Of a stretch of DNA of 60,998 nucleotides, positions 1 to 8,580 are shown in pieces. This DNA is from Paenibacillus ehimensis NBRC 15659. Lineage in GTDB: Bacteria > Bacillota > Bacilli > Paenibacillales > NBRC-103111. Under the pieces are notes generated by a model that was not told the DNA's origin, made no database searches, and worked only from the letters and a program-made list of their open reading frames with translations. Location of the stretch: positions 1-60,998 of the forward strand of contig NZ_BILX01000038.1 in NCBI RefSeq assembly GCF_004000785.1. Reading direction: 5' to 3'. Numbering within the stretch: the stretch's first letter is position 1; the number at the start of each line of letters is the position of its first letter. A program made the position numbers and the translations under genes.

Positions 1-2852
1 ACAAGCCCCTCCTGCTCCAGCTCCTCGGTGATCGCCGTATTCAAAGCAACGGTGATCCCGTAGCCGGATGCGGAGGCGAAGCCGGCTTTGGCTTGTTTGT
101 CCACGAGCAGCTCGTCGAGCGTAAGATGAAGCGTTTCTCCGTCGACCGCCATCTCCAGGAAGCCCGCTGTGACAGCTTGCTTCGCTTCCGCGGCGGACAG
201 CTGCTTCAGGCGGCTTTGCACCGGCCCGACGAATTTGCCGTACTTTTTGCCCGCCGCTTTCAGGTTCAGCTTCAAGCTGAAGTCCACGAACCCGCTGTCG
301 CTCTGCTCGATGCGGATGTCTTTGACGTTGATCTCCTCTTTGACGATATCCGCGTACCGGCTCAGATCGAATTCCCGGTCCAGCGAAACGATCAGCTCCG
401 CTAGCGGCTGGCGGGTTTTGATCCCGGTCTCGTTCCGGACGCTGCGCGCCAGCTCGACGATTTGCCGCGCGGTTTCCATGTCCCGCTCAAGCGTCGGGTC
501 CACCGCGGAATCGTTCGCCTTCGGATAGTCCGCGAGATGAACGCTCCCCTCGCCGCCAAGATTGCCGTAGATGTCTTCGGCGATAAGCGGCGCATACGGC
601 GCGATCATGGCCGCAAGCGTCAAGAGCGCTTCGCGGAGCGTCCGGTACGCGGACACTTTATCCTCGGTCATGCCGCTGGCCCAGAAACGGTCCCGGGAGC
701 GGCGGATATACCAGTTGCTCAGCTCGTCGACGAGCGCCTCGATCTGCTTCGCGGGGTTCAAGAAATCGTTGTCGTCCAGCCCCTTCACGACCAGACGCAG
801 AGTGCTGTTCAGCCTTGATAGAATCCAGCGGTCCAGTTCGTTCGCGGAGGTCCGCAGCGGGTGCTCCTCCGGCTTATAGCCATCGATCGCCGCATACAGC
901 GCATAAAACGCATGCGCGTTATGGAGCGTATCGATTACCTTCGATTTCGCTTCGGCGACGATTTGCTTGGAGAACCGCTTGCTGTTCCACGGCGCGCTGT
1001 CGGCCAGCAGCGCCCAACGGAACGCATCGGTGCCGAACTCCTCGATGATTTCCCAAGGATCGATGCCGTTGCCCTTGCTCTTGGACATCTTCTGTCCGTT
1101 CTCGTCCAGCACGTGTCCGGTCGAAATGACGGCTTTGTAAGGCGACTGCCCGTTGTACAGCGTCGAGACGGCCAGCAGGCTGAAGAACCAGCCCCGCGTC
1201 TGATCGATCCCTTCGCAGATCATATCCGCCGGGTACTGCTCCTGAAACTGCCGCTCGTCGCCGAACGGATGATGGTACTGCGCGAACGGCATCGAGCCGC
1301 TGTCGAACCAGACGTCGATCACCTCCGGGGTTCGCTCCATCGTGCCGCCGCAGGCGCAGCGCAGCTTCACTTCGTCGACGTACGGCTTGTGCAGCTCCAA
1401 GCTCTCGTCAATCGGCTGAATCGCCCGCTCCCGCAGCTCTTGCCGGCTTCCGGGCGCATGCTCTTCCCCGCAATCCCCGCACACCCAGACGTTCAGCGGC
1501 GTCCCCCAGTAGCGGTTGCGGCTGATGTTCCAATCGACGAGCTCTTCGAGAAACTTGCCGAAGCGCCCTTCGCGGAGGTGGGAAGGATACCAATTGATGC
1601 CGCGGTTGTTCTCGATCAATTGGTCCTTGACCGCCGTCGTCCGGATGAACCAGCTTTCCATTGCGTAGTAGAGCAGCGGCGATTTGCAGCGCCAGCAGAA
1701 CGGGTAGCTGTGCTCGTACCGCTCTTTGGAAAACAGCAGGCCGCGCTCGGACAAGCTTTTCACGATGTCGACGTCGCAATCCTTGACGAAGCGTCCCGCG
1801 AATTCCGTCACCTGCTCGGTATAGCGGCCGGCCAGGTTCACGACGTTGACGAAATCCAGCTCATGCTTGCGGGTTGTGCGGTAGTCTTCCTCCCCGTGCG
1901 CAGGGGCCGTATGAACGATCCCGGTCCCGCTCGTATCGCTCACGTAGTCCGCCTCGACGACGATATGCCCTTTGCCCGGGCGGATATACGCGAAAGGCGG
2001 CTCGTAAGGGGTGCCGACGAATTCCGATCCTTTATGCACGGACACAATTTCGTAGTCCGCCTTGAACACGTTCCCGGCGAGCTTTTCCGCGACGACGTAC
2101 AGCTCGCCGTTGTATTTCACCTTGACATAGTCGAGGTCTTTATTCACGGCAAGCGCCACGTTGGCCGGCAGCGTCCACGGAGTGGTCGTCCAGGCAAGGA
2201 AGATTTCGTCCCCGCGCTTGCTTTTGAATTTTACGGTTGCGCTCAAGTCCTTGACATCCTCATACCCTTGCGCTACTTCATGAGAGCTGAGCGTCGTTTG
2301 ACAGTCCGGACAGTACGGGCTGACCCGGTGGCCTTTATACAGCAGCCCTTTGCCATGGATTACGGACAAAAGGTGCCAGACGCTCTCGATATATTCGTTG
2401 GTCAGCGTCACATACGGATTATCCATATCCGTCCAATACGCAATCGCCTCGGTCAGCTCCCGCCACTGCTTCTCGTATTCGAATACGCTGCTTTTGCACT
2501 TTTCCACAAATTCGGCCACGCCGTACTTCTCGATCTCCTGCTTGCCCGAGATGCCGAGCTGCTTCTCGACGCCCAGCTCGACCGGAAGGCCGTGCGTGTC
2601 CCAACCGGCTTTGCGGACGACGCGATAGCCGGACATCGTCTTGTAGCGGCAGATAAAATCTTTCACGACGCGCCCGAGCACATGCCCGATATGAGGCGAG
2701 CCGTTGGCTGTCGGGGGCCCTTCATAGAACACGAAATTCGGGCGGCCGGCCCGGTTCTCGATCGATTTGCGGTGCGTTTCGTCCCGTCTCCACTGCTCCA
2801 GCACGCGAAGCTCGCGGACTCTCGCTTTTTCTTTCACGTCGACTTTTCTCAC
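1..2852 (-). CDS. ileS: Isoleucyl-tRNA synthetase, type 2 (3' end outside window)
   Basis: Class I aminoacyl-tRNA synthetase that charges tRNA-Ile in the cytoplasm. About 950 codons are visible; the C-terminus lies beyond base 1. Reading the minus strand I see the HIGH motif in PPTANGSPHIGHVLGR, the editing-domain threonine-rich motif WTTTPWTLPANVAL, the WFDSGSMPFAQYHHPF block and the KMSKS loop in QKMSKSKGN. The HIGH region followed by GWDTHGLPVE and the WFDSGS block is typical of the eukaryote/archaeal-like bacterial IleS2 type rather than the common bacterial IleS1. I prefer the GTG at 2852 because AAAGGA lies 8 bases upstream and family members begin at the matching residue; the ATG at 2861 would touch the Shine-Dalgarno sequence. 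It is preceded by a T-box leader. Confidence 0.95.
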   Translation of the reverse strand, partial: MRKVDVKEKARVRELRVLEQWRRDETHRKSIENRAGRPNFVFYEGPPTANGSPHIGHVLGRVVKDFICRYKTMSGYRVVRKAGWDTHGLPVELGVEKQLGISGKQEIEKYGVAEFVEKCKSSVFEYEKQWRELTEAIAYWTDMDNPYVTLTNEYIESVWHLLSVIHGKGLLYKGHRVSPYCPDCQTTLSSHEVAQGYEDVKDLSATVKFKSKRGDEIFLAWTTTPWTLPANVALAVNKDLDYVKVKYNGELYVVAEKLAGNVFKADYEIVSVHKGSEFVGTPYEPPFAYIRPGKGHIVVEADYVSDTSGTGIVHTAPAHGEEDYRTTRKHELDFVNVVNLAGRYTEQVTEFAGRFVKDCDVDIVKSLSERGLLFSKERYEHSYPFCWRCKSPLLYYAMESWFIRTTAVKDQLIENNRGINWYPSHLREGRFGKFLEELVDWNISRNRYWGTPLNVWVCGDCGEEHAPGSRQELRERAIQPIDESLELHKPYVDEVKLRCACGGTMERTPEVIDVWFDSGSMPFAQYHHPFGDERQFQEQYPADMICEGIDQTRGWFFSLLAVSTLYNGQSPYKAVISTGHVLDENGQKMSKSKGNGIDPWEIIEEFGTDAFRWALLADSAPWNSKRFSKQIVAEAKSKVIDTLHNAHAFYALYAAIDGYKPEEHPLRTSANELDRWILSRLNSTLRLVVKGLDDNDFLNPAKQIEALVDELSNWYIRRSRDRFWASGMTEDKVSAYRTLREALLTLAAMIAPYAPLIAEDIYGNLGGEGSVHLADYPKANDSAVDPTLERDMETARQIVELARSVRNETGIKTRQPLAELIVSLDREFDLSRYADIVKEEINVKDIRIEQSDSGFVDFSLKLNLKAAGKKYGKFVGPVQSRLKQLSAAEAKQAVTAGFLEMAVDGETLHLTLDELLVDKQAKAGFASASGYGITVALNTAITEELEQEGL

Positions 2853-2880
2853 AGATCTCATCCTTTCTTCTTGAAAAAAC

Positions 2881-2911
2881 AAAAAAATCCCGCCCCGTAA
2901 GGGACGAGATT
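2881..2911 (-). terminator. T-box controlled terminator
   Basis: On the minus strand AATCTCGTCCC, loop TTAC and GGGGCGGGATT form a hairpin followed by a run of seven T. It competes with the antiterminator made by the T-box sequence directly upstream. Confidence 0.9.
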
Positions 2912-3165
2912 GTTCTCGCGCTACCACCCTTGTTCCGCAGCGATCATCTTGAAACATGATCCCGCGGCACCTCTACGACGTACCATCATACGCGTCCCTT
3001 GTAACGGCGGGATCCCGGGGCTGCTTACTAAAGCTTCAGCATTCCTTCTCGGAGAGGATGTTCGGCTAATTCTTGAACGTTGGCTTTCAGCACGGGGCCA
3101 ACTCTCTGGGGAACAAGGGATTAGCTTACTCATTCTCGTCAATGAATTTAACAGGGAATTGAATT
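2881..3165 (-). promoter_or_regulatory. T-box riboswitch leader of ileS
   Basis: The highly conserved T-box sequence AGGGTGGTAGCGCGAGAA reads on the minus strand at 2913-2930, immediately before an intrinsic terminator and the ileS start. Further upstream the leader contains stem I elements, and GAACATCC at about 3056-3063 offers an ATC isoleucine codon (3059-3057) as the likely specifier. Uncharged tRNA-Ile is expected to pair with the specifier and with the TGGT bulge, forming the antiterminator and allowing ileS transcription. The T-box identity is seen directly; the exact specifier register is inferred. Confidence 0.93.
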
Positions 3166-3171
3166 ACTACA

Positions 3172-3200
3172 GTTGTACACCAGTTTCACCCAAATGTCAA
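3172..3200 (-). promoter_or_regulatory. SigA-type promoter of the ileS leader
   Basis: A consensus -35 TTGACA (3200-3195) is separated by 17 bases from TACAAC (3177-3172). Transcription would begin near 3165, giving a leader of about 300 bases that holds the whole T-box. Confidence 0.7.
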
Positions 3201-3285
3201 CGGGTCTGATCGCATACGTGTCTGTTCACAGCCGAATCAAGCCGCGCAGCGCGAACAAAGGGGACGGTACATTCGTCCTGCATCC

Positions 3286-4593
3286 TTACCGCCAATCGGC
3301 CAAATGCGCCGTTACCCGCCGAACCGCTTCCTTTTCCTTCTTCAGCACGGCTTCCTGTTCGGCCTTATCCAGCAGGCGGAGTATTTCACCGCGATCCGGC
3401 TCGCCCTTCGGACATTCCCCTTTCGCGAACAGCTTCCCCAGCGCGGACAGCGCCGACTGCCGCATGGCCTCATGCCCGTCCAGCCAGCGGCAAACGTCCT
3501 CCCAGTGCGGCGCGGAGGCTGCAAACAAGTCGTCCCAGCCTCCGAACGGAAACGCGACGCGGGACTCCATCCACCGGATGACGTCCCGGCTGTGGAAGTG
3601 CCGCAGCAAGCCGTTGGCGCTGTAGCCGTCGATTTTGCTGTTCTGCGCCTCCTGCTCCAGCCGGGCCACTACCCGCTCCAGCCCCTCGCGCCCCGGGAGG
3701 CAGCATGCCGACAAATACGCTCTGCTATGGTTCGACACTTCAACCGGAGGCTGATCCGACCACAGCGAACGCACCCAATCCGCCGCCGCTTCGCCGACGG
3801 TCTCCCCTATGTATCCGAGCAGATGATCCCGATAAACCCAGTACGTCTCGCGCTCAAGTCTGGCCAGCCACGCGGCCAGCACAGCGTCAGGCTCATAGCG
3901 CTCCAGCGCTTCGCGCACCCCCGGATCCTCCGCTTCATGGAACGTGATATAGTCGATGAGCAGCGGCAGCTCCTTCGCCGCCTCTTCCAGCGTAAGCGTC
4001 AAATACTGGTCAAGCCAAGCTTTCCATGCCTTCGCGTTCGACCCGTCGACATCCAAGCCGTCCGGACCGCAAAACGGCTCGTACGCGCTGTCCTCGGCGC
4101 CGACGAAAGCCAGCTCCGTTACCCGCTCCACAAATTCGGTGAACGAAGGAGCCAGCAGCAGAAACTCGCCCGTCTCGTGCCCCCAGCTGACGACCGGCGG
4201 ATCGTCCGGATGACCTTCAAGATCGAGCAGCACATAATCCCCGTTGCCGGCCACATGAAAAGCAAGATAACGTTTCTCCTCCTCCAGCTCGTCGCCGCCG
4301 AAATACGGCCATTCGAACGCATCGAGACTCCACGCCAGCTCTCCGGACGAGGCAAAGGGGGCCAGCGTCTCCTTGTCGAAATACCAGTAGATCGTGACTT
4401 TCCCCGCTCCCTCGGCAAGGATCCGCCGTACGGTCGGCGGCAGTCCGATTCCAAGGCGCGCCTCCGTTTCCCTCACGCGTTCCCCGTCCGCTTCCGGCTC
4501 GACGACCCATTCGCGCACCGTTGCGCCCTGCGCGGCAAGACGCTGCAGCAGCGTGTCCCAGCGCCCGATCCATGCTTTTACTTTCTCTCTCAT
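3286..4593 (-). CDS. SUKH (SMI1/KNR4) domain protein
   Basis: A 435-residue soluble protein with no signal peptide. Roughly residues 20-165 resemble the SUKH/SMI1-KNR4 fold: an acidic helix ending in ETEARLGIGLPPTVRRIL, then alternating strands such as KVTIYWYF and a conserved SWGHETGEFLLLAPSF stretch. The remaining 270 residues are helical and I cannot assign them. SUKH proteins are known as immunity proteins for polymorphic toxins, but also occur as general adaptors. It starts 16 bases after the ankyrin gene with a good AAGGAG site and is probably co-transcribed with it and the upstream oxidoreductase. No toxin gene is seen nearby, so an immunity role is only an inference. Confidence 0.75.
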   Translation of the reverse strand: MREKVKAWIGRWDTLLQRLAAQGATVREWVVEPEADGERVRETEARLGIGLPPTVRRILAEGAGKVTIYWYFDKETLAPFASSGELAWSLDAFEWPYFGGDELEEEKRYLAFHVAGNGDYVLLDLEGHPDDPPVVSWGHETGEFLLLAPSFTEFVERVTELAFVGAEDSAYEPFCGPDGLDVDGSNAKAWKAWLDQYLTLTLEEAAKELPLLIDYITFHEAEDPGVREALERYEPDAVLAAWLARLERETYWVYRDHLLGYIGETVGEAAADWVRSLWSDQPPVEVSNHSRAYLSACCLPGREGLERVVARLEQEAQNSKIDGYSANGLLRHFHSRDVIRWMESRVAFPFGGWDDLFAASAPHWEDVCRWLDGHEAMRQSALSALGKLFAKGECPKGEPDRGEILRLLDKAEQEAVLKKEKEAVRRVTAHLADWR

Positions 4594-4609
4594 GCTTCTG
4601 CCTTCTCCT

Positions 4610-5305
4610 TTAGGTATCCTTCAATTGCGGAAATCTCTCCAGCGTATAACGGATTAACGCGATGTACTGCCGCTCGTCATCATACTCGACCCTCTCGCGC
4701 TCCAGCCAGTAATCTCCGTCCGCAAGGTCGTATATTTCGTAAGCCGTCGCTTCCCGGCACTCCGGATGCCGCACAATCGCCTCGATCGGCTCCAAATCGT
4801 CATCCCAGCTAAATCCAAGCACGAACGCATGCAGAAGCTCCGGCGTATTCAACAGATGCAGCCGGGCCATGCGCTCCTCATCCTCTGCATAGAGCAGAGA
4901 ATCGACAAGCTCGCGTTCCGCCTCCGTCAGCGTTAGCCGAAAGGCCCCTTTCGCGCCAAGCAGAAGATCGGCAATTTCGGGATGATGTCTCGCTTGGAAC
5001 CAAGGCGTATGCGTGATGCCCTTCGGGTGGTCCAGTTCGATACCATGAGCGATCAGCAGCTCCACCGCCTGCTTATTTCCGAATTTGATCGCTTTTTCCA
5101 GCACCGTTAAGCCGAGCTTGTCTTCCCGCCCCGGATCGGCTCCCTTGGCAAGCAGAAACGCAAACATCTCCATCGGCGCTTTTTGCGTAATGATATAATG
5201 CAGCGGAGTGCGGCCGAACTTGTCCTGCCCGTTCACATCACCGGCTGACGCTGCGGCTTCGAGCGCCTCCATCGACCGGTTTTTGATCGCTTCAAACAAC
5301 AGCAT
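4610..5305 (-). CDS. Ankyrin-repeat protein
   Basis: A 231-residue protein whose first ~115 residues hold three ankyrin repeats; the second has the canonical GRTPLHYII turn and the third DKLGLTVLEKAI. The C-terminal ~100 residues are acidic, rich in Trp and Tyr, and I do not recognise them. The start codon lies one base after the stop of the oxidoreductase gene, with GAGGGATAAC as ribosome site, so translation is likely coupled. Ankyrin repeats bind proteins; the partner is unknown. Ankyrin and SUKH genes often sit together in immunity or repeat-protein clusters. Confidence 0.85.
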   Translation of the reverse strand: MLLFEAIKNRSMEALEAAASAGDVNGQDKFGRTPLHYIITQKAPMEMFAFLLAKGADPGREDKLGLTVLEKAIKFGNKQAVELLIAHGIELDHPKGITHTPWFQARHHPEIADLLLGAKGAFRLTLTEAERELVDSLLYAEDEERMARLHLLNTPELLHAFVLGFSWDDDLEPIEAIVRHPECREATAYEIYDLADGDYWLERERVEYDDERQYIALIRYTLERFPQLKDT

Positions 5306-5306
5306 G

Positions 5307-6305
5307 TTATCCCTCTTCTTCTGGAATCAGGCCTATTTTTCCGAACTGCCTGCCTTCCTGCATTCTTTGAAAAGCCCGGACGGCTTCGGCTAAAGGAAAC
5401 GTTGCGTCTACCACCGGACGTATGCGGTGCTTGTCCACTAACTGCAGCATTTTCTTGAATTCTTCGGTACTTCCCATCGAGGTGCCCAGAAAGCTGAATT
5501 GCGGAAAAAGAAACGGCCGCAGCGGAATTTCGACGGTGTCTCCCGAAGTAGCGCCTAAGCTGACAATTCGTCCTCCCGGGCGAAGCACCTTAAAATACTG
5601 GGGAAATGTGGCGGGGCCGATGCTCTCCACGATGAGATCGACTTTCCGGCCCTCAAGCGCTTCGTCCCAGTCCCCGTGGCTGTCTATAGCCGCATCCGCT
5701 CCAAGCTCCAGCGCCTTTCTGCGTTTGCCCGCGTCGCGGGAAGTGACGGTGACCTCTGCCCCTGCCGCCTTCGCCATCGCCAAGGCGTACGTGGCTACGC
5801 CGCTCCCGATCCCGGGAAGCAGCACATGCTCGCCCTGCTGCACCTGCCCGCGGGTGAACAGCGCCCGGTACGCGGTTAACGCGGCCAAAGGAAGCACTCC
5901 CGCTTCCTCCCAGGTAAGATAAGCCGGCTTCGGCTCCACATTGACGGCCGGAACAATGGTGCTCTGCGCAAAGGTGCCGTCCGTCGGGCTTCCCAGAATG
6001 TCCGGAACCTCCGGAACTTCGCTGGCAGCATGCCAGCCGAGGGTCGGATTAATAATCACCTCGTCGCCGATGCGGACGTGATCGACGCCGCTTCCGACCG
6101 CTTCCACGAGTCCCGCTCCGTCCGAGCCGGGGATGAACGGCGGTTCGCTTCCCGTTCTTCGGGCGAGCACGAACAGGTCGCGGTGATTGAGCCCTGCCGC
6201 TTTGATCCGCACCTTGACTTCGCCGGGTCCCGGATGCTTGTCTTCGACTTCCTCAAGCCTCAGACCGTTCGTGCCGGTGGCCCCATAATGAAGCAGAGCT
6301 TTCAT
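5307..6305 (-). CDS. Zinc-independent MDR oxidoreductase (quinone reductase-like)
   Basis: Medium-chain dehydrogenase/reductase of 332 residues. The N-terminal GroES-like half has NHRDLFVLARR and a PGSDGAGLVEAVG segment in which the catalytic zinc ligands of true alcohol dehydrogenases are absent. The Rossmann motif GIGSGVATYALAMAKAAGA binds NADPH. Such proteins reduce quinones or enones. The structural four-cysteine lobe is also missing. First gene of the oxidoreductase-ankyrin-SUKH operon; AGAGGTG lies 7 bases before the ATG. Substrate unknown. Confidence 0.88.
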   Translation of the reverse strand: MKALLHYGATGTNGLRLEEVEDKHPGPGEVKVRIKAAGLNHRDLFVLARRTGSEPPFIPGSDGAGLVEAVGSGVDHVRIGDEVIINPTLGWHAASEVPEVPDILGSPTDGTFAQSTIVPAVNVEPKPAYLTWEEAGVLPLAALTAYRALFTRGQVQQGEHVLLPGIGSGVATYALAMAKAAGAEVTVTSRDAGKRRKALELGADAAIDSHGDWDEALEGRKVDLIVESIGPATFPQYFKVLRPGGRIVSLGATSGDTVEIPLRPFLFPQFSFLGTSMGSTEEFKKMLQLVDKHRIRPVVDATFPLAEAVRAFQRMQEGRQFGKIGLIPEEEG

Positions 6306-6336
6306 AGCTGTGCACCTCTTTCATCCTTGTTCTTTT

Positions 6337-7365
6337 CTAACTGTTCCCGATTCCCAGAACCGGTTCGTCTTTAAGATAGTTTTCAAAATAGCTTTTCGCC
6401 ACTTTGGGAATAAGCTCGGATAGCGACGCGTGCTCCGCAGGGTTGTTGGCGAGAAAAGCGAAGTTTCGGAGAATCGCCCAAACGAAAAACAGGTCCAGGC
6501 TCTTCGCATCGGTCTCCCGCAGCTGCCGTTCCTCCCGGTAGGCGGACCAAAATTCGCGCCGGTTCTCCGGCGAAAGATGTAAAAACGATTCAGCCACGTC
6601 AAACAGGTAAAAGCCGTAGCCGCACGCGGAAAAGTCGATGGGCCTCGGACGGCCCCGATCGACAACGTAATTGCTTTCGTGCAGGTCCGAATGAATCAGC
6701 CCCCAGGTATGGCTCGCCACCGGTTGGCGCTGCAGCCCGGCGGCAATGCGATGCGCGGTCCGTTCAAGGCAAGCGTACGCTTCCCCCGAAATGACGTTCA
6801 GCTCCGGCAGCCGCTTTAACGGACCGGGCAGCGACAACACGTTGTCCCTATCATACACCGGCCGGGTGAACCCTGCGGGAGCGTTCCATTCCATCGCATG
6901 CCGATGCAGCGCGGCCATGAGCTGCGCCAGGCTTCGAGCTTCCCCGGGTGTCGGTTCCCTGTCCAGAAGCTCGCCCTCCACCCACCGATGCAGCGTGACG
7001 ACAACGGTTTCCCCGGAAGCATGGACGGCCACCTCCGTCGTCAGCCCGTTATCCCGGCTTCTTACCGGAGAAGGTACCGTCAAGTCCGTATCCGCGGCTA
7101 ACGCTTCGAGCCAAAGCAGCTCCGATTCGACAGTCTTTTTGGAATGGCTTCCCTTTGCAGCATAATGCAGCTTCATCAGATAGTTCAAGCTTTCCTGCTT
7201 CGTCTTCACCCGAAAGGTCACATTGTCGCTTTTCCCCAAATAAACAAGCCGCTCCCCTTGAACCGGAAATTGTTTTAATGCTTCCCTCGCAATGCTCTCA
7301 TCGTCCCAACCGACTCGCACAACGTCCCCCCAATAATTCACCTTTCTATCTACTTTACCATACAT
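6337..7365 (-). CDS. APH/choline-kinase-fold phosphotransferase
   Basis: 342-residue protein of the aminoglycoside phosphotransferase / homoserine-kinase type-II superfamily. The catalytic loop HSDLHESN (HxDxxxxN) and the metal-binding IDFSACGYG follow the usual order, and an N-terminal ATP-binding lobe includes YLMKLHYAAKG. Members phosphorylate small molecules (choline, homoserine, hydroxylysine, drugs), so resistance should not be assumed. The ATG at 7365 has AGAGGA almost touching it; a GTG about 15 codons downstream is an alternative. It reads in the same direction as the oxidoreductase gene, 32 bases away. Confidence 0.85.
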   Translation of the reverse strand: MYGKVDRKVNYWGDVVRVGWDDESIAREALKQFPVQGERLVYLGKSDNVTFRVKTKQESLNYLMKLHYAAKGSHSKKTVESELLWLEALAADTDLTVPSPVRSRDNGLTTEVAVHASGETVVVTLHRWVEGELLDREPTPGEARSLAQLMAALHRHAMEWNAPAGFTRPVYDRDNVLSLPGPLKRLPELNVISGEAYACLERTAHRIAAGLQRQPVASHTWGLIHSDLHESNYVVDRGRPRPIDFSACGYGFYLFDVAESFLHLSPENRREFWSAYREERQLRETDAKSLDLFFVWAILRNFAFLANNPAEHASLSELIPKVAKSYFENYLKDEPVLGIGNS

Positions 7366-7395
7366 TTCCTCTTTTCGAAGAGGAAAAAAGAATAT

Positions 7396-7436
7396 AAAAA
7401 GAGGAGTCCGGCTCCAGCACGAACCGACGCTCCTCT
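7396..7436 (-). terminator. Intrinsic terminator of the secreted-protein gene
   Basis: On the minus strand AGAGGAG pairs with CTCCTCT around an inner GGTT/AGCC stem and is followed by TTTTTATATT. It lies just past the stop at 7455. Confidence 0.75.
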
Positions 7437-7454
7437 ATGGCTTACTTGGTTGGC

Positions 7455-8009
7455 CTATTCCGCTTTGGCCGCGGCCGCTTCGGCAGCCGTCGGCGCAGCA
7501 GCCAGCTCGAACGTCTGATTGCCGTTCACTTCGACGTTCTGAACCGCTCCGTTCGTAGTTACCCAGCCTCTCGCAAGCAGCGAGGCTTTGCCCGAGTTGA
7601 CGAAGATTCTCCCCAGGTACACGCGCTCATTGCATTTGAGATGATTCCCGAAGTTGATATGGTACAGCCCCGTGGCATAGCCCTTCAACGTAAAAGGCTT
7701 GCCTGGGATGATCGTGGAGCCGATCTCCTGGTAGGACGTGCCTTCCGTCGTAAGCTTGGTGCCGTCCTGCTGGTAAAAGGACACCGTAATATCTGCAGGC
7801 GTGCTGCCGGCATTGGATAATTGGAACGAAAAATCCAGAGACTGCTCCGCGCTGCAATAATTATTCGCCGGAATTTGGAAGGCGATTTCCTCAGGCAGCG
7901 GCTGCGGTTGTCCCGACGCCCGTGAAGGCCCTTCCGCCGTAGCCGGAGCCATGAACATCAGACTTAGCGCCATGGCGGGCAGTAATACTTTTTTGAGCTT
8001 GCTTTTCAT
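7455..8009 (-). CDS. Secreted protein of unknown function
   Basis: About 184 residues from the ATG at 8009, with a clear Sec signal peptide (MKSKLKK, then a hydrophobic stretch ending near TAEG). The mature part looks like a single all-beta domain: LDFSFQLSNAGSTPADITVSFYQ has the look of an immunoglobulin-like or CARDB-type strand pattern. Two cysteines are present. The C-terminus is alanine-rich. A TTG at 8030 with AGAGGAAA is an alternative start that would add seven residues. I do not recognise the family. It stands alone between two terminators. Confidence 0.7.
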   Translation of the reverse strand: MKSKLKKVLLPAMALSLMFMAPATAEGPSRASGQPQPLPEEIAFQIPANNYCSAEQSLDFSFQLSNAGSTPADITVSFYQQDGTKLTTEGTSYQEIGSTIIPGKPFTLKGYATGLYHINFGNHLKCNERVYLGRIFVNSGKASLLARGWVTTNGAVQNVEVNGNQTFELAAAPTAAEAAAAKAE

Positions 8010-8100
8010 TTCCCGTACCCCTTTTGTCAAGTCATTTCCTCTCTACTGTAATGGAGCCTGCGCCGATTGTCCAGAAGGATTCCTTCCAGCATTGGGCAGC

Positions 8101-8146
8101 AAAAAAGCCTCCGGTCCGCCCCATACAGAGCTTAACCCGAAGGCTT
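8101..8146 (-). terminator. Intrinsic terminator of hmoA
   Basis: Minus-strand AAGCCTTCGG pairs imperfectly with CCGGAGGCTT across a long loop and runs into TTTTTT. Positioned 40 bases past the hmoA stop. Confidence 0.7.
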
Positions 8147-8183
8147 CGTTTCCGCACCCCTCGAACGGACGCGAGCGGACCCG

Positions 8184-8519
8184 TCACGCTTGCGCTTGCT
8201 GCCGATACGGTCCTTTGACCGTTTTCACTTCATAGTTTCCGTGACTCGAGCTGAGAATATGCTCCGGCTTGGGCTTGCCCCTTGCCTGCCTGTGACCTTC
8301 GAGATGCACCTCGCTGGTCTCCCATTTCTTCCATGCTTCCTCGGACTCCCAGCGAATCATCACAATGACCTCTTCATCGCCTTTTCTCGCCTTCTTGACA
8401 AGTACGCTTAAATCGATAAAGCCTTCGGATTTTTCAATGGCACCCTCTCCGCTGAAGCGCTGAACGACCAGATCCGAGGTTCCTTCTTTAACGATAATCG
8501 TTTTCATTTCAATAAACAT
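8184..8519 (-). CDS. hmoA: Haem-degrading mono-oxygenase HmoA
   Basis: Antibiotic-biosynthesis-monooxygenase fold protein of 111 residues in the IsdG/HmoA family, which opens haem to release iron. It begins MFIEMKTIIVKEGTSDLVV and has the family's RFSGEGAIEKSEGF, an IRWESEEAWKKWE block holding the conserved Trp, and EVHLEGHRQ holding the axial-histidine candidate, followed by GKPKPEHIL as in Bacillus HmoA. The ATG at 8519 follows GGGGAG at normal spacing; an upstream TTG at 8534 is unlikely because it is part of that site. A promoter with an embedded Fur box sits directly upstream, so expression should rise in iron starvation. Confidence 0.9.
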   Translation of the reverse strand: MFIEMKTIIVKEGTSDLVVQRFSGEGAIEKSEGFIDLSVLVKKARKGDEEVIVMIRWESEEAWKKWETSEVHLEGHRQARGKPKPEHILSSSHGNYEVKTVKGPYRQQAQA

Positions 8520-8551
8520 CGAATCACTCCCCAAGATAAACTTACCATTTT

Positions 8552-8580
8552 ATAATATTGATAAAGATTATCATTGTCAA
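8552..8580 (-). promoter_or_regulatory. hmoA promoter with Fur box in the spacer
   Basis: TTGACA (8580-8575), 17 bases, TATTAT (8557-8552). The spacer contains TGATAATCTTTATCA on the minus strand (8559-8573), a one-mismatch 7-1-7 Fur box. The -35 overlaps the stop codon of the upstream germination permease gene. Confidence 0.88.

Noticed and set aside
861..2900. 679-codon open frame on the plus strand
   Set aside because: It is antisense to ileS, whose HIGH and KMSKS motifs read cleanly on the minus strand; the plus frame has no recognisable motifs and is an effect of high GC.
3304..4812. 502-codon open frame on the plus strand
   Set aside because: Antisense to the SUKH gene, Arg/Pro-rich and without a ribosome site.
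3286..5305. Polymorphic toxin cluster
   Set aside because: No toxin, RHS, LXG or secretion gene lies nearby, so only the immunity-like genes can be described.
6337..7365. Aminoglycoside resistance gene
   Set aside because: Only the general APH fold motifs are present; many housekeeping kinases share them and no mobile context is seen.
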